Below are positions 6,074 to 13,308 of a DNA stretch of 15,305 bases, piece by piece (positions within the stretch are counted from its first letter, which is position 1; the number at the start of each line of letters is the position of its first letter). This DNA comes from G039029935 sp039029935. Lineage in GTDB: Bacteria > Chloroflexota > Anaerolineae > Caldilineales > Caldilineaceae. Under the pieces are notes generated by a model. It was not told the DNA's origin and did not search any database. It worked only from the letters and a program-made list of their open reading frames with translations. The DNA lies in the NCBI GenBank assembly GCA_039029935.1, contig JBCCFC010000162.1, positions 1-15,305 of the forward strand, written 5' to 3'. The position numbers and the translations under genes were made by a program.

Positions 6074-7047
6074 TGACGGCTTTGACTACGCGGTGCGTGT
6101 AATGTGAAATCAAACGGCTTGTTTCTATCACACACCAGCGTGTTGCCACAAAGCTCAATTTCGGCGACTTGCACCGAGGTTCGTTTCACGGCATACGGTT
6201 GGTTTTCGTGCGTACCGTAGATACGTGTTCGATCCCAGTCGGGATGGGTAAAATAAAAGATAAACGCACGGTCTCCTTGCGCATCAATATCAACGTGGAT
6301 ATCAGCGTGCCCGCCAATCACGCCGTCATCGGTGCGCTGACCGGGGGTATCGAGAATGTTGTGTTCCTGTCGTTTCCAATGTGCAGCGTCATCCGACCAA
6401 TAGACCCCAAGTCCCTGCCAGCAATCCGTAATCATCCAGTATCGTTCTTGCCAGCGAAATACATTGGCACCCTCGTGCGCACAGTCGGTGATCACGGGTC
6501 CGTGTATGGTCCAGTGGTATAGATCATGGCTGTCGGCGGCGTAGGTGTGCGACTGATTGACCTCATCCTTGTACCACATCCGCCAATGGTTGTCCGATAA
6601 TTGCATGACGGCAGCATCAATGACACGATCAGAGGTCAAGGAGAGGGTGCTTTCGTATTGCCAATCCCACAGGTTTCGACTCGTCATGTGTACAATCGAG
6701 CGTGTCCCTGACCAATCATGGGGAACGCCGCGAACATAGCTCACATACATATGATAGACCTGATCGTGCCATAAGACTTCCGGTGCCCAGAAGGTGTTTC
6801 TACCATGCTCAAATTCTAATCCTTGGAGGGTGCCGCGATAGAGCCATGTTCGGCCATTGTCCGATGAGCTGGCGATACCGATGTCCGTTCCATGTGCCCA
6901 CGCTACGCCGCGACACCTCACATTGGCACGTCGGCTGGTATACAGCAGCCACCACGACTCTTCCTGGTAATTCCAGATCACGGTTGGGTCGGCGGCACCA
7001 TCGTAGATTGGATCGCGAAAAAGTGGTGCGGGTGGTTCATTCATCAT
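6070..7047 (-). CDS. Five-bladed beta-propeller glycosidase, GH43-like
   Basis: This 325-aa protein has the repeated aromatic-rich blade pattern and acidic triad of clan GH-F enzymes (GH43 and relatives). The residues are Asp20 in GAADPTVIW (candidate general base), Asp144 in RVIDAAVM (candidate pKa modulator) and Glu192 in AHEGANVF (candidate general acid), with a WAPEV motif at 88-92. GH43 members act on arabinose-, xylose- or galactose-containing glycans, so an arabinofuranosidase or xylosidase-like activity is a reasonable but unproven guess. There is no signal peptide, so it should act in the cytoplasm on imported oligosaccharides. An ATG at 7047 (or the adjacent one at 7044) follows the stop of the FG-GAP gene by 9 nt, with GGTGAG upstream. 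It overlaps the following gene by 4 nt. GH32/68/117-type propellers are alternatives. Confidence 0.85.
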   Translation of the reverse strand: MMNEPPAPLFRDPIYDGAADPTVIWNYQEESWWLLYTSRRANVRCRGVAWAHGTDIGIASSSDNGRTWLYRGTLQGLEFEHGRNTFWAPEVLWHDQVYHMYVSYVRGVPHDWSGTRSIVHMTSRNLWDWQYESTLSLTSDRVIDAAVMQLSDNHWRMWYKDEVNQSHTYAADSHDLYHWTIHGPVITDCAHEGANVFRWQERYWMITDCWQGLGVYWSDDAAHWKRQEHNILDTPGQRTDDGVIGGHADIHVDIDAQGDRAFIFYFTHPDWDRTRIYGTHENQPYAVKRTSVQVAEIELCGNTLVCDRNKPFDFTLHAPRSQSRQ

Positions 7048-7056
7048 TTACGTCAC

Positions 7057-8688
7057 TCACCTAGTTGAACAGTCAATCGTTTCCGGTGTTATCAAGCAAT
7101 GTTGATTTTCGCTGACATCAAGAAACGTATCCACTTCCCCATTGAGCCATTGAACCTCAACCTGCTCGATGGTCGATGCGCCCAGACCAAAGTGCAGTCT
7201 CAGGTCGTTTCCAGCACCTAAGCTTGAACCAGACTTCAATTCGCGGGTCTGGACCAAACCATCTACTGTTGTTATCATAACACGTGTGCCAATCGGGTCA
7301 CGCGGTAGGCCATTCTCACCAACGAGTGTTATACTGAGCCAATTGTTCGCCTCATCATGCCTACCCGCATTCTGATAAAGACGATGACCCTCATCCCAGA
7401 TTGTCAACGCATAGTCAACCAAACCGTCGTTATTGAAATCGGCGGTACTCATGCCCATCGTGGGTAAGGGGTCTTCAGTCGAAAATAGCGTGTGTGCCAG
7501 TGCCGTGAACGTGCCATCATGATTGTTATGATAGAGCATATCAGGATAATCAAAAAGCTTGCCTGCGTGACCATAAATGGGTGAGATGCCTGTCGCCGCA
7601 AGGTAGAGATCAAGCCAGCCATCGTTATCAAAATCAAAGAAGGCTGTCCCCCAGCCAACCGCTTTTCCGGTCGAATAATGAACACCTGCCTCTTGGGTCA
7701 CATTGTTAAACGTGCCATCCCCTTGATTCTCAAGCAAAACCATTTCGGAAACCATGCTTGGGACATAGAAATCCAGATCAAGGTCATTATCATAGTCGCC
7801 GACAGCGATAGCCATGCCATACACAAGCGAATCGGTCTTTGAGCTTTCTGAGACATCCGTCCAGCACCATGCCTGACAGCCTGCGCCATCATTACGCCAC
7901 AGGACATTCCCAACAGGGTTCGCCACTCTGTCATTCACGACATAGATATCCAGATCGAGGTCATTATCGTAATCGACAAAACTAACGGCAAATCCTGCAC
8001 CCAGGAGTTTTTCAAATATGAGCAGTTCGGACACATCGGTAAACGTGCCGTCGCCATTGTTGCGATATAACACATCACGACTGCGTGAAAAATCGACTGG
8101 ATCACATTCCGGATAGCAAGCCCAATTGGTCACATAGAGATCGAGATAACCGTCTTTGTTATAGTCGCCCCATGCCGCCGTTGACGCTTTGCCAGTATCG
8201 CCAACGCCTGCATCCATGGTGACATCCTCAAAGCCGTTTCCGTCGAGATTGCGAAACAGACGGTTTGCGCCCATATTCAATACATACAGGTCGCGCCAGC
8301 CATCATTGTCATAGTCGGCCCACACAGCCCCACCACTAAGCACATCGGGTAAACTGAGCGTGTCCGAATGTTCAGAGACAGAGAATGTACCGTCTTGATT
8401 GTTATGATAGAGGACATTGGGGTCCATATTGCCCGTCACAAACAGATCAACCCAGCCATCATTGTCAAAATCACTCCATGCGAGACCCGCTGCCAGATAG
8501 CCGTTATCGTACGGGACAGGCCTATTCTCATCCCAGATGCCATGATGCGTGGACGTAATCCCCGCACTGTCGCTCCTATCGACAAAGACTCGGTTATCAA
8601 TGGGCTGTATAATGGGCTGTATGTTGTCACAGGCAACCAACAATATCGGAATAATCAGCATCATCAGCATGTTCATACGTCTGGGCAT
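7057..8688 (-). CDS. FG-GAP/VCBS-repeat lipoprotein with ASPIC/UnbV domain (CRTAC1-like)
   Basis: This exported lipoprotein has about 543 aa. Starting at the ATG at 8688 (GAAAGGGA lies 9 nt upstream; the GTG at 8694 would leave only 3 nt), the N-terminus is MPRR, a hydrophobic stretch, and lipobox LVAC with Cys20. The body is a series of FG-GAP/VCBS repeats, each with a calcium-type acidic loop followed by a DLYV-like strand: SDFDNDGW, ADYDNDGW, GDYNKDGY, VDYDNDLD, GDYDNDLD, FDFDNDGW and ADFNNDGL. At least seven are visible, consistent with a seven-bladed integrin-like propeller. The last ~85 residues fit the ASPIC/UnbV domain (GSSLGAGNDLRLHFGLG, then VEVQWLNGEVDTF). It probably sits on the outer face of the membrane and may bind glycans or partner proteins. 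Short gaps to both neighbours place it in the sugar operon. Confidence 0.92.
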   Translation of the reverse strand: MPRRMNMLMMLIIPILLVACDNIQPIIQPIDNRVFVDRSDSAGITSTHHGIWDENRPVPYDNGYLAAGLAWSDFDNDGWVDLFVTGNMDPNVLYHNNQDGTFSVSEHSDTLSLPDVLSGGAVWADYDNDGWRDLYVLNMGANRLFRNLDGNGFEDVTMDAGVGDTGKASTAAWGDYNKDGYLDLYVTNWACYPECDPVDFSRSRDVLYRNNGDGTFTDVSELLIFEKLLGAGFAVSFVDYDNDLDLDIYVVNDRVANPVGNVLWRNDGAGCQAWCWTDVSESSKTDSLVYGMAIAVGDYDNDLDLDFYVPSMVSEMVLLENQGDGTFNNVTQEAGVHYSTGKAVGWGTAFFDFDNDGWLDLYLAATGISPIYGHAGKLFDYPDMLYHNNHDGTFTALAHTLFSTEDPLPTMGMSTADFNNDGLVDYALTIWDEGHRLYQNAGRHDEANNWLSITLVGENGLPRDPIGTRVMITTVDGLVQTRELKSGSSLGAGNDLRLHFGLGASTIEQVEVQWLNGEVDTFLDVSENQHCLITPETIDCSTR

Positions 8689-8706
8689 TGTCACGTTTCC
8701 CTTTCA

Positions 8707-10740
8707 TTATTGTCGCTTATCCAACCACTTTTGATGCAGGTCTTTGTCACATAACAACCGGACAAATACGCCGCCTACAACCGACCGTGCTTGCATTTTG
8801 GCGACCTGTAAGCCACTGTCCGTATAATACCAGTCCGTCATCGGCACACGGCTTTCAGATTCCGCCAACCATTTGTACATGGGTCTGATAAAATAGGTAA
8901 ACTCATTTTTGGATTCTGCCAAACTTGCTGTCCATACAATCCAGTCGAGCTTTGTATAGCTACTTCGGTTGTCAAGCGGTAAGCCATAGGCAAGCTGTTT
9001 CGTCTTATAATAGGCAAGCTCTTTTTCAAAGACTTCATCTGGAAATAGCCTGAGATCAAGCAGCTTATCCCAGACCAGATTGTATTTCTGGCTCCATGTG
9101 TCTGGTTTGTCAAATGTTAGACGATAATGATCGCCGTCATCAGCCATCGCCACCCACTGCTCGACCATACCCTCAACCGTCGTCCGAATGTCATTGGCTT
9201 TGTCGAGCATCCCATTTTGCTCACACAGCCATGCATAGCAGGCAATCCCAACTAATGCTTTGACGGACAGGTTGACGTTATGTGCGAGGTGTCCCGCAAA
9301 ATCGTCGGTGCAGAGCTGGTTCTCTGGATCAAGCCCTTTGTCCAAGAGGTAGTTTGCCCACATACTCAGGGTGTCCCAATAACGGTGAGCGTACCCAATG
9401 TCTGACCGGACTTTGCACAATGCCGTCACCATGATCAGCATGTTGCCGCACTCTTCAACGGGCATTTGGTTGAGGTCTGTCTCCTCGCCACCACCGTACA
9501 TCTGTCCATTTGCCAATGGATAACGCCCGATGTCATGCGGCGCAAACGGAAATTTCCAGCGGGCTGACGAGGCATAGTCAAGGATCGGTGTGAGCATCGC
9601 TTGTAGGATATCAGGATTGAAGAACAAGAAAAATGGGCTGGAAGGATAGGTGACATCGACTGTGCCCATACAGCCATTGCTAAAGTTTTCTTTTGAGAAA
9701 AATAAGGGTGTCCCGTCTATATCACCGTCTATGACCAGTTTGTGGGCCGCAATACATTGACGGAAGGCGAGTGCGGATAATTGCGCATATTCTGACCCGC
9801 CAACTTGCGCTAAATCTGCCATCAATTCATTGTCATAGAACACACAGGCAGATTTAATTTCTTCAAAGCGATCAATGGTGGACTGTACCAATGCGGAGGC
9901 ATTCACCCCATCTTTACGCCAGTAAGGCCGCAAGCGGCGGTACATATACTCCACTGAAAAGCCATCATCATACGCCAAGATCACTTGCCATGATACCCTG
10001 TTTTCGTCTACAGACCCCAGTTCCTTTGCCCATGCCATCGCTGGATGTGGCGGGCGATTATCAACGGCAGTCGGCATATCTGAGTTGTCCGTTGTTGGCA
10101 GTGTGCCTGATTGAGTGAACTGTGTACGCATAGTGGTATCTAGTGCCAAGGCACTCATAGCGGGTTGGATCGAGGTTGTATAGAGATACCCCCAATCGAT
10201 TCGCAGGTCATCGCCCGATTTTTCGAGCATGGGCTGTTCTAATGATCCCATCCACAGCAGATCGCGGTCTCCGAGCCGATGTCGTCCCCAGACCACTTTC
10301 TGCGACCGATTGTCAATCACCCAATCACTCAAAACCTCGAAATATAAGGCAACGTCATGCAGCTTTCCATCCGTTGCCTTCACATCCATTTCAACCGTTG
10401 TCACTGGACGCGACATCAATTCAAGATTGTGAGGGAGAAGTGCTGTCATAAAGGTCACGGTTAATTCGACGCCACTCATCGCAAAGGTGTAGATCGTGCG
10501 TGTGGGCGTAACCTGCAATGATGTCTGTTCCATGATCGGCACATCCAACGTCGCAAAGTAAAATTTTCCGCCCATAAAACGGTAAGGTTGCCCATCAATG
10601 CGAATCAATCCACACATTGTATGGTTTGTCTCTGTCCAATGTTTTGACCACTCATCCGTCAATTTGTCGCTCATTGACCATACACTCATGTACGGATCGT
10701 TCACGACGAGCGGTACGGCAGGTGGGCGTAAGGTTCTCAT
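8707..10740 (-). CDS. Glutaminase-A/DUF4965-family protein
   Basis: This 677-aa protein has the full layout of the family named after fungal glutaminase A. The N-terminal beta-sandwich region (DUF5127-like) opens with PPAVPLVVNDPYMSVWS (6-22) and DKLTDEWSKHWT (25-36). The central DUF4965 region has CMGTVDVTYPSSPFF (357-371), FAPHDIGRYP (399-408) and QMPVEECGNM (425-434). The C-terminal DUF1793-like helical region has TDDFAGHLAHNVNLSVKAL (478-496). The fold resembles (alpha/alpha)6 glycoside hydrolases. Fungal members are secreted and hydrolyse glutamine, but this one has no signal peptide. It lies with a sugar transporter and a GH43-like enzyme, so I infer a glycan or glycoconjugate substrate; the assigned name should not be read as proven glutaminase activity. 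AGAGG lies about 9-10 nt before the ATG. Confidence 0.88.
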   Translation of the reverse strand: MRTLRPPAVPLVVNDPYMSVWSMSDKLTDEWSKHWTETNHTMCGLIRIDGQPYRFMGGKFYFATLDVPIMEQTSLQVTPTRTIYTFAMSGVELTVTFMTALLPHNLELMSRPVTTVEMDVKATDGKLHDVALYFEVLSDWVIDNRSQKVVWGRHRLGDRDLLWMGSLEQPMLEKSGDDLRIDWGYLYTTSIQPAMSALALDTTMRTQFTQSGTLPTTDNSDMPTAVDNRPPHPAMAWAKELGSVDENRVSWQVILAYDDGFSVEYMYRRLRPYWRKDGVNASALVQSTIDRFEEIKSACVFYDNELMADLAQVGGSEYAQLSALAFRQCIAAHKLVIDGDIDGTPLFFSKENFSNGCMGTVDVTYPSSPFFLFFNPDILQAMLTPILDYASSARWKFPFAPHDIGRYPLANGQMYGGGEETDLNQMPVEECGNMLIMVTALCKVRSDIGYAHRYWDTLSMWANYLLDKGLDPENQLCTDDFAGHLAHNVNLSVKALVGIACYAWLCEQNGMLDKANDIRTTVEGMVEQWVAMADDGDHYRLTFDKPDTWSQKYNLVWDKLLDLRLFPDEVFEKELAYYKTKQLAYGLPLDNRSSYTKLDWIVWTASLAESKNEFTYFIRPMYKWLAESESRVPMTDWYYTDSGLQVAKMQARSVVGGVFVRLLCDKDLHQKWLDKRQ

Positions 10741-10774
10741 ATCAACGCTACCTCTGAATTATGCCTGTAATTTG

Positions 10775-10798
10775 AAAAGGCGGACCCGAAGGCCCGCC
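10775..10798 (-). terminator. Terminator-like hairpin after the binding-protein gene
   Basis: Read on the - strand, an 8-bp GC-rich stem (GGCGGGCC with GGTCCGCC, one G-U pair) closes on a UUCG tetraloop and is followed by TTTTC. It lies 44 nt after the binding-protein stop and 35 nt before the ATG of the DUF4965 gene. In sugar operons such a structure typically gives partial termination or a stable mRNA 3' end that favours the binding protein. The U-tract is short, so leaky termination is likely. Confidence 0.7.
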
Positions 10799-10841
10799 CA
10801 AAGTTGTCCCTTATCTTGATGCGACTGCAATCAAGGCTGGT

Positions 10842-12209
10842 TTACTGACCAAAGTCAACAAAGTCATCAAAGCGTGCTTGCGCATCGACGAGTGCTTGCT
10901 CAACGGACTTATCACCCAAAACGGCCGCTTGAATTTCTTCATTCATAATGTCTTCAAACGCGGTTACCCAAGAATAACGTGGCATAGGAATCGCTTCTGC
11001 GCTGAAGTTGCCATATTCCATACGATGCGGAATTGCGGTGAACGCCTCAGATTCAATGTCGCTGTTGTTGACAGGGAAGTGACCTGTGTATGCCCAAACA
11101 CCATTGTTTTCATTCATCCAAGACAAGAACTTCATAATCCGATCAATCTGATCCGCATCAGCATCCGTACCCAATGGGATAATATAGGCGTGTGTACTTG
11201 ACCAAGTTGCTGGTTGATCAAAGAACTGTGGGAAGGATGTGACGTAGAAGCGATTCAATGGAATATCAGGATCGGCAGCCTGTGCATCGAAATAGTTCAC
11301 TGTCCAAGTACCATTGCGGTGGCTTCCGACCTCACCACTGGAAAAGGCTTCCCCTGTGTTGGATGCGCCATCTTCCGATGCAAATGTACCGTTATACATG
11401 TCGATAATCAAATTTATAGCCGCAGCACCTTCCGCTGTATCAATCGTTGGAAGCCCGTCTGCATTTTCAATTGAACCACCTTGCTGGTAAACCAGTGCCA
11501 TCCAGTCACGTGACCAGCTGGCACCACCAGCGGGTTGTTCAAACATTGGGACGCCCGTCGCTTCAAAGAATTGCTCTGCGGCTGCCTGCCACTCTGTCCA
11601 ATTGGTCGGAATCATCGGTACACCATCATCACCCACCATGCCCGCTTGTTCCCATAAATCAAGGTTGATAAAGTACAGATGCCCATGCAAGTCGAGTGGA
11701 ATGCCGTATAGTTCGCCTTCGTAGCTTACATATTCACGAGCTGCATCGGTAAAGTTATCGACATCAATCCCATACGTTTCCAGAACGGGACCAACCGGCG
11801 CAAGCAAACCACGCGACGCATAGTTAGGAATACGGATACCATGTAGAATAGCGATGTCTGGTGGATCATTAGCCGCCAAACGCGTGTTCAATTCCGTAAA
11901 ACCAGGCCAATCTGTAACCGTTGTTGAAACCGGATTATCTGGGTTCTGCTCGTTGTAGGCATTGGTCATGATCTGAATAATCGAACATTCACCCGTAAAA
12001 TTTGCGGTATCTTCCAGATCAGTGATGTCTCCATATTCATCTTCACATTCGCCAAAGAAGCGAGAAAACTCGACTGCTGACGCATCTCCAGACTCCGCTT
12101 CAGCGACCGCCTCTGCCTCTGCTGCACTGGGCCCCTCAACTGGTGCTGGTTGACAGGCAGCTAGCACCAGCAATAATAGTGCCGCTAAAAGATATACAGT
12201 TCTTTTCAC
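10842..12209 (-). CDS. ABC transporter sugar-binding lipoprotein (CUT1 family)
   Basis: This 455-aa extracellular solute-binding protein belongs to the family 1 type. The GTG start at 12209 is supported by AAGGAG (complement of 12217-12222) 7 nt upstream. The signal peptide is MKRT, a leucine-rich stretch, then lipobox LAAC with Cys19, followed by an Ala/Glu/Pro linker to about residue 46. The mature part shows the usual features: NDPPDIAILHG, YGIPLDLHGHLYFINLDLW, TNWTEWQAAAEQF, a GSHRNGTWTVNYFDA stretch and a C-terminal ALVDAQARFDDF helix. An acidic loop with two Cys (C55, C75) precedes the first helix and might form a disulfide. It delivers an oligosaccharide, identity unknown, to the two permeases encoded upstream. 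The 161-bp hairpin element separates it from the permease gene and ends just before its ribosome binding site. Confidence 0.93.
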   Translation of the reverse strand: MKRTVYLLAALLLLVLAACQPAPVEGPSAAEAEAVAEAESGDASAVEFSRFFGECEDEYGDITDLEDTANFTGECSIIQIMTNAYNEQNPDNPVSTTVTDWPGFTELNTRLAANDPPDIAILHGIRIPNYASRGLLAPVGPVLETYGIDVDNFTDAAREYVSYEGELYGIPLDLHGHLYFINLDLWEQAGMVGDDGVPMIPTNWTEWQAAAEQFFEATGVPMFEQPAGGASWSRDWMALVYQQGGSIENADGLPTIDTAEGAAAINLIIDMYNGTFASEDGASNTGEAFSSGEVGSHRNGTWTVNYFDAQAADPDIPLNRFYVTSFPQFFDQPATWSSTHAYIIPLGTDADADQIDRIMKFLSWMNENNGVWAYTGHFPVNNSDIESEAFTAIPHRMEYGNFSAEAIPMPRYSWVTAFEDIMNEEIQAAVLGDKSVEQALVDAQARFDDFVDFGQ

Positions 12210-12226
12210 AGTATTTCTCCTTATAG

Positions 12227-12243
12227 ATAGAAACTTATAGATA
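12227..12243. repeat. 17-bp direct repeat, left copy, flanking the hairpin element
   Basis: ATAGAAACTTATAGATA directly abuts the left end of the element at 12244 and matches 12405-12421 at 16 of 17 positions. It looks like a target-site duplication. It lies just upstream of the ribosome binding site of the sugar-binding-protein gene. Confidence 0.85.
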
Positions 12244-12404
12244 AGAGTTGTTGCAAAATAACGAGTGCCACCGAATGAATTCGGTGTCTGCCATGCAAAG
12301 TATGCTGAAGCATACTAGATGAGTGTCAACGCCAACCTGATTTATCAGGTTTTGCATATCAGACTCGGATTTCAATCCGAGGTATCTTGTTATGCAACAG
12401 TTCT
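12244..12404 (+). mobile_element. Non-coding nested-hairpin element, 161 bp, MITE-like
   Basis: The whole element folds. The outer stem pairs 12244-12255 with 12393-12404 (10 Watson-Crick and 2 G-T pairs). After an AAA bulge, 12259-12265 pairs with 12386-12392 (one G-T), then 12266-12268 with 12382-12384. Four hairpins, each with a perfect 7-bp stem and a 4-nt loop, start at 12269, 12299, 12334 and 12364 (18 nt each). Hairpins 1 and 4 abut the outer stem and the inner stem (12287-12298 with 12352-12363, 10 of 12 paired) with no spare base, giving a four-way junction. Hairpins 2 and 3 close the inner stem around a 17-nt single-stranded apex (12317-12333). Stem sequences differ while geometry is constant. 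There is no ORF. Flanking 17-bp direct repeats mark an insertion into an operon gap. I do not recognise a named family; 'mobile' is inferred. Confidence 0.8.
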
Positions 12405-12421
12405 ATAGAAACTTGTAGATA
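12405..12421. repeat. 17-bp direct repeat, right copy, flanking the hairpin element
   Basis: ATAGAAACTTGTAGATA differs from 12227-12243 by one A/G change and directly follows the last paired base of the element (12404). Only 5 nt separate it from the permease stop codon. Collapsing the element and one repeat gives a 39-bp permease-to-binding-protein gap. Confidence 0.85.
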
Positions 12422-12426
12422 TAAAC

Positions 12427-13308
12427 TCATCCTTTAGTGCCACTTCCAATCGAAATACCACTCAGGATACTGCGCTGAAAAACAAAGAAAAACAAGACAA
12501 TCGGCATGGCACCAATCCAAGCTGCGGCCATCACCCGCCCATAACTGTCTTGATAGCCCCACTGTTGCGAGATCAATTTGAGACCGATGGTGATAGTCCG
12601 TACCTCGTCGATGGTGGCGGTGACGAGGGGCCAAAGATAACTATTCCAGTTCCCGAGGAATGTAAAGATCGCCAAGGTGGTCAGTACGGGTATTGAAAGC
12701 GGTAGAATAATCCTTGCAAAGATAGTCAAACGGGACGCACCATCTATATTGGCCGCCTCTTCTAACTCTACTGGAATATCTTTAAAGAACTGAACAAGCA
12801 GGAAGATCGCAAATGGCGACGCAATACCGGGTAAGATCAGAGCCGTGTATGTATTTAACAACTCAAGTTCAGAGAACATCAAATAAACAGGAATGAATGT
12901 CGCCTGCCCCGGGACCATCAAGCCAGCCAACACAAGTGGATAAATGATCCGGCGACCTTTAAATTCAATACGTGCAAAGGCATAGGCCGCTAAGGAACAA
13001 ACGATCAGTTGCAGAATGGTATGGGTTATTGCAACAAACGAGCTATTAAACAACCAGCGAGGGATTTTGCTTGATCGCATGACATACATCCAGTTTTCAG
13101 TCGTGAAGGGATTCGGTATGAGTGTCGCCACATTTGCCTGAATATGTATCTCAGGACGGAACGAGGTGACTAACGTCCAGATGATGGGCAACATCCAGAA
13201 TACTGTAAATAGACTGAGGGCTGTCATGTAAATCATCTTGCCATGTCGCTGAAGGAAAGGTTTTTGTGCTTGAGATGATGGCGTGAGTGTTGTTACTTTT
13301 GCTGTCAT
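12427..13308 (-). CDS. ABC sugar transporter permease, MalG/UgpE-like (CUT1)
   Basis: This 293-aa inner-membrane permease has about six membrane segments, beginning near residue 28 after a short polar N-terminus. The EAA loop that contacts the ATPase is clear: ELEEAANIDGASRLTIFARIILP split around residues 181-203, with the conserved Glu-Ala-Ala and Gly190. LVTSFRP near the first helix and PNPFTTENWMYV (66-77) are typical of the MalG side of CUT1 transporters. Its ATG overlaps the stop of the upstream permease gene by 4 nt (ATGA), so the pair is translationally coupled. No ATPase gene is in the window, so a shared MsmK/UgpC-type ATPase encoded elsewhere is expected. Confidence 0.94.
   Translation of the reverse strand: MTAKVTTLTPSSQAQKPFLQRHGKMIYMTALSLFTVFWMLPIIWTLVTSFRPEIHIQANVATLIPNPFTTENWMYVMRSSKIPRWLFNSSFVAITHTILQLIVCSLAAYAFARIEFKGRRIIYPLVLAGLMVPGQATFIPVYLMFSELELLNTYTALILPGIASPFAIFLLVQFFKDIPVELEEAANIDGASRLTIFARIILPLSIPVLTTLAIFTFLGNWNSYLWPLVTATIDEVRTITIGLKLISQQWGYQDSYGRVMAAAWIGAMPIVLFFFVFQRSILSGISIGSGTKG

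Noticed and set aside
8368..8754. 128-aa + strand frame across the start of the FG-GAP gene
   Set aside because: It is antisense to the signal peptide and first repeats of a clear lipoprotein, with no ribosome binding site or domain.
12244..12404. CRISPR array (regularly spaced palindromes)
   Set aside because: The four hairpin stems have different sequences, so there is no repeated unit. The spacers pair with each other, and no cas gene is near.
12244..12404. tRNA or a tRNA-like gene because of the cloverleaf-like fold
   Set aside because: There is no acceptor stem with CCA context, no T-loop or anticodon-loop consensus, and stems and loops do not have tRNA sizes.
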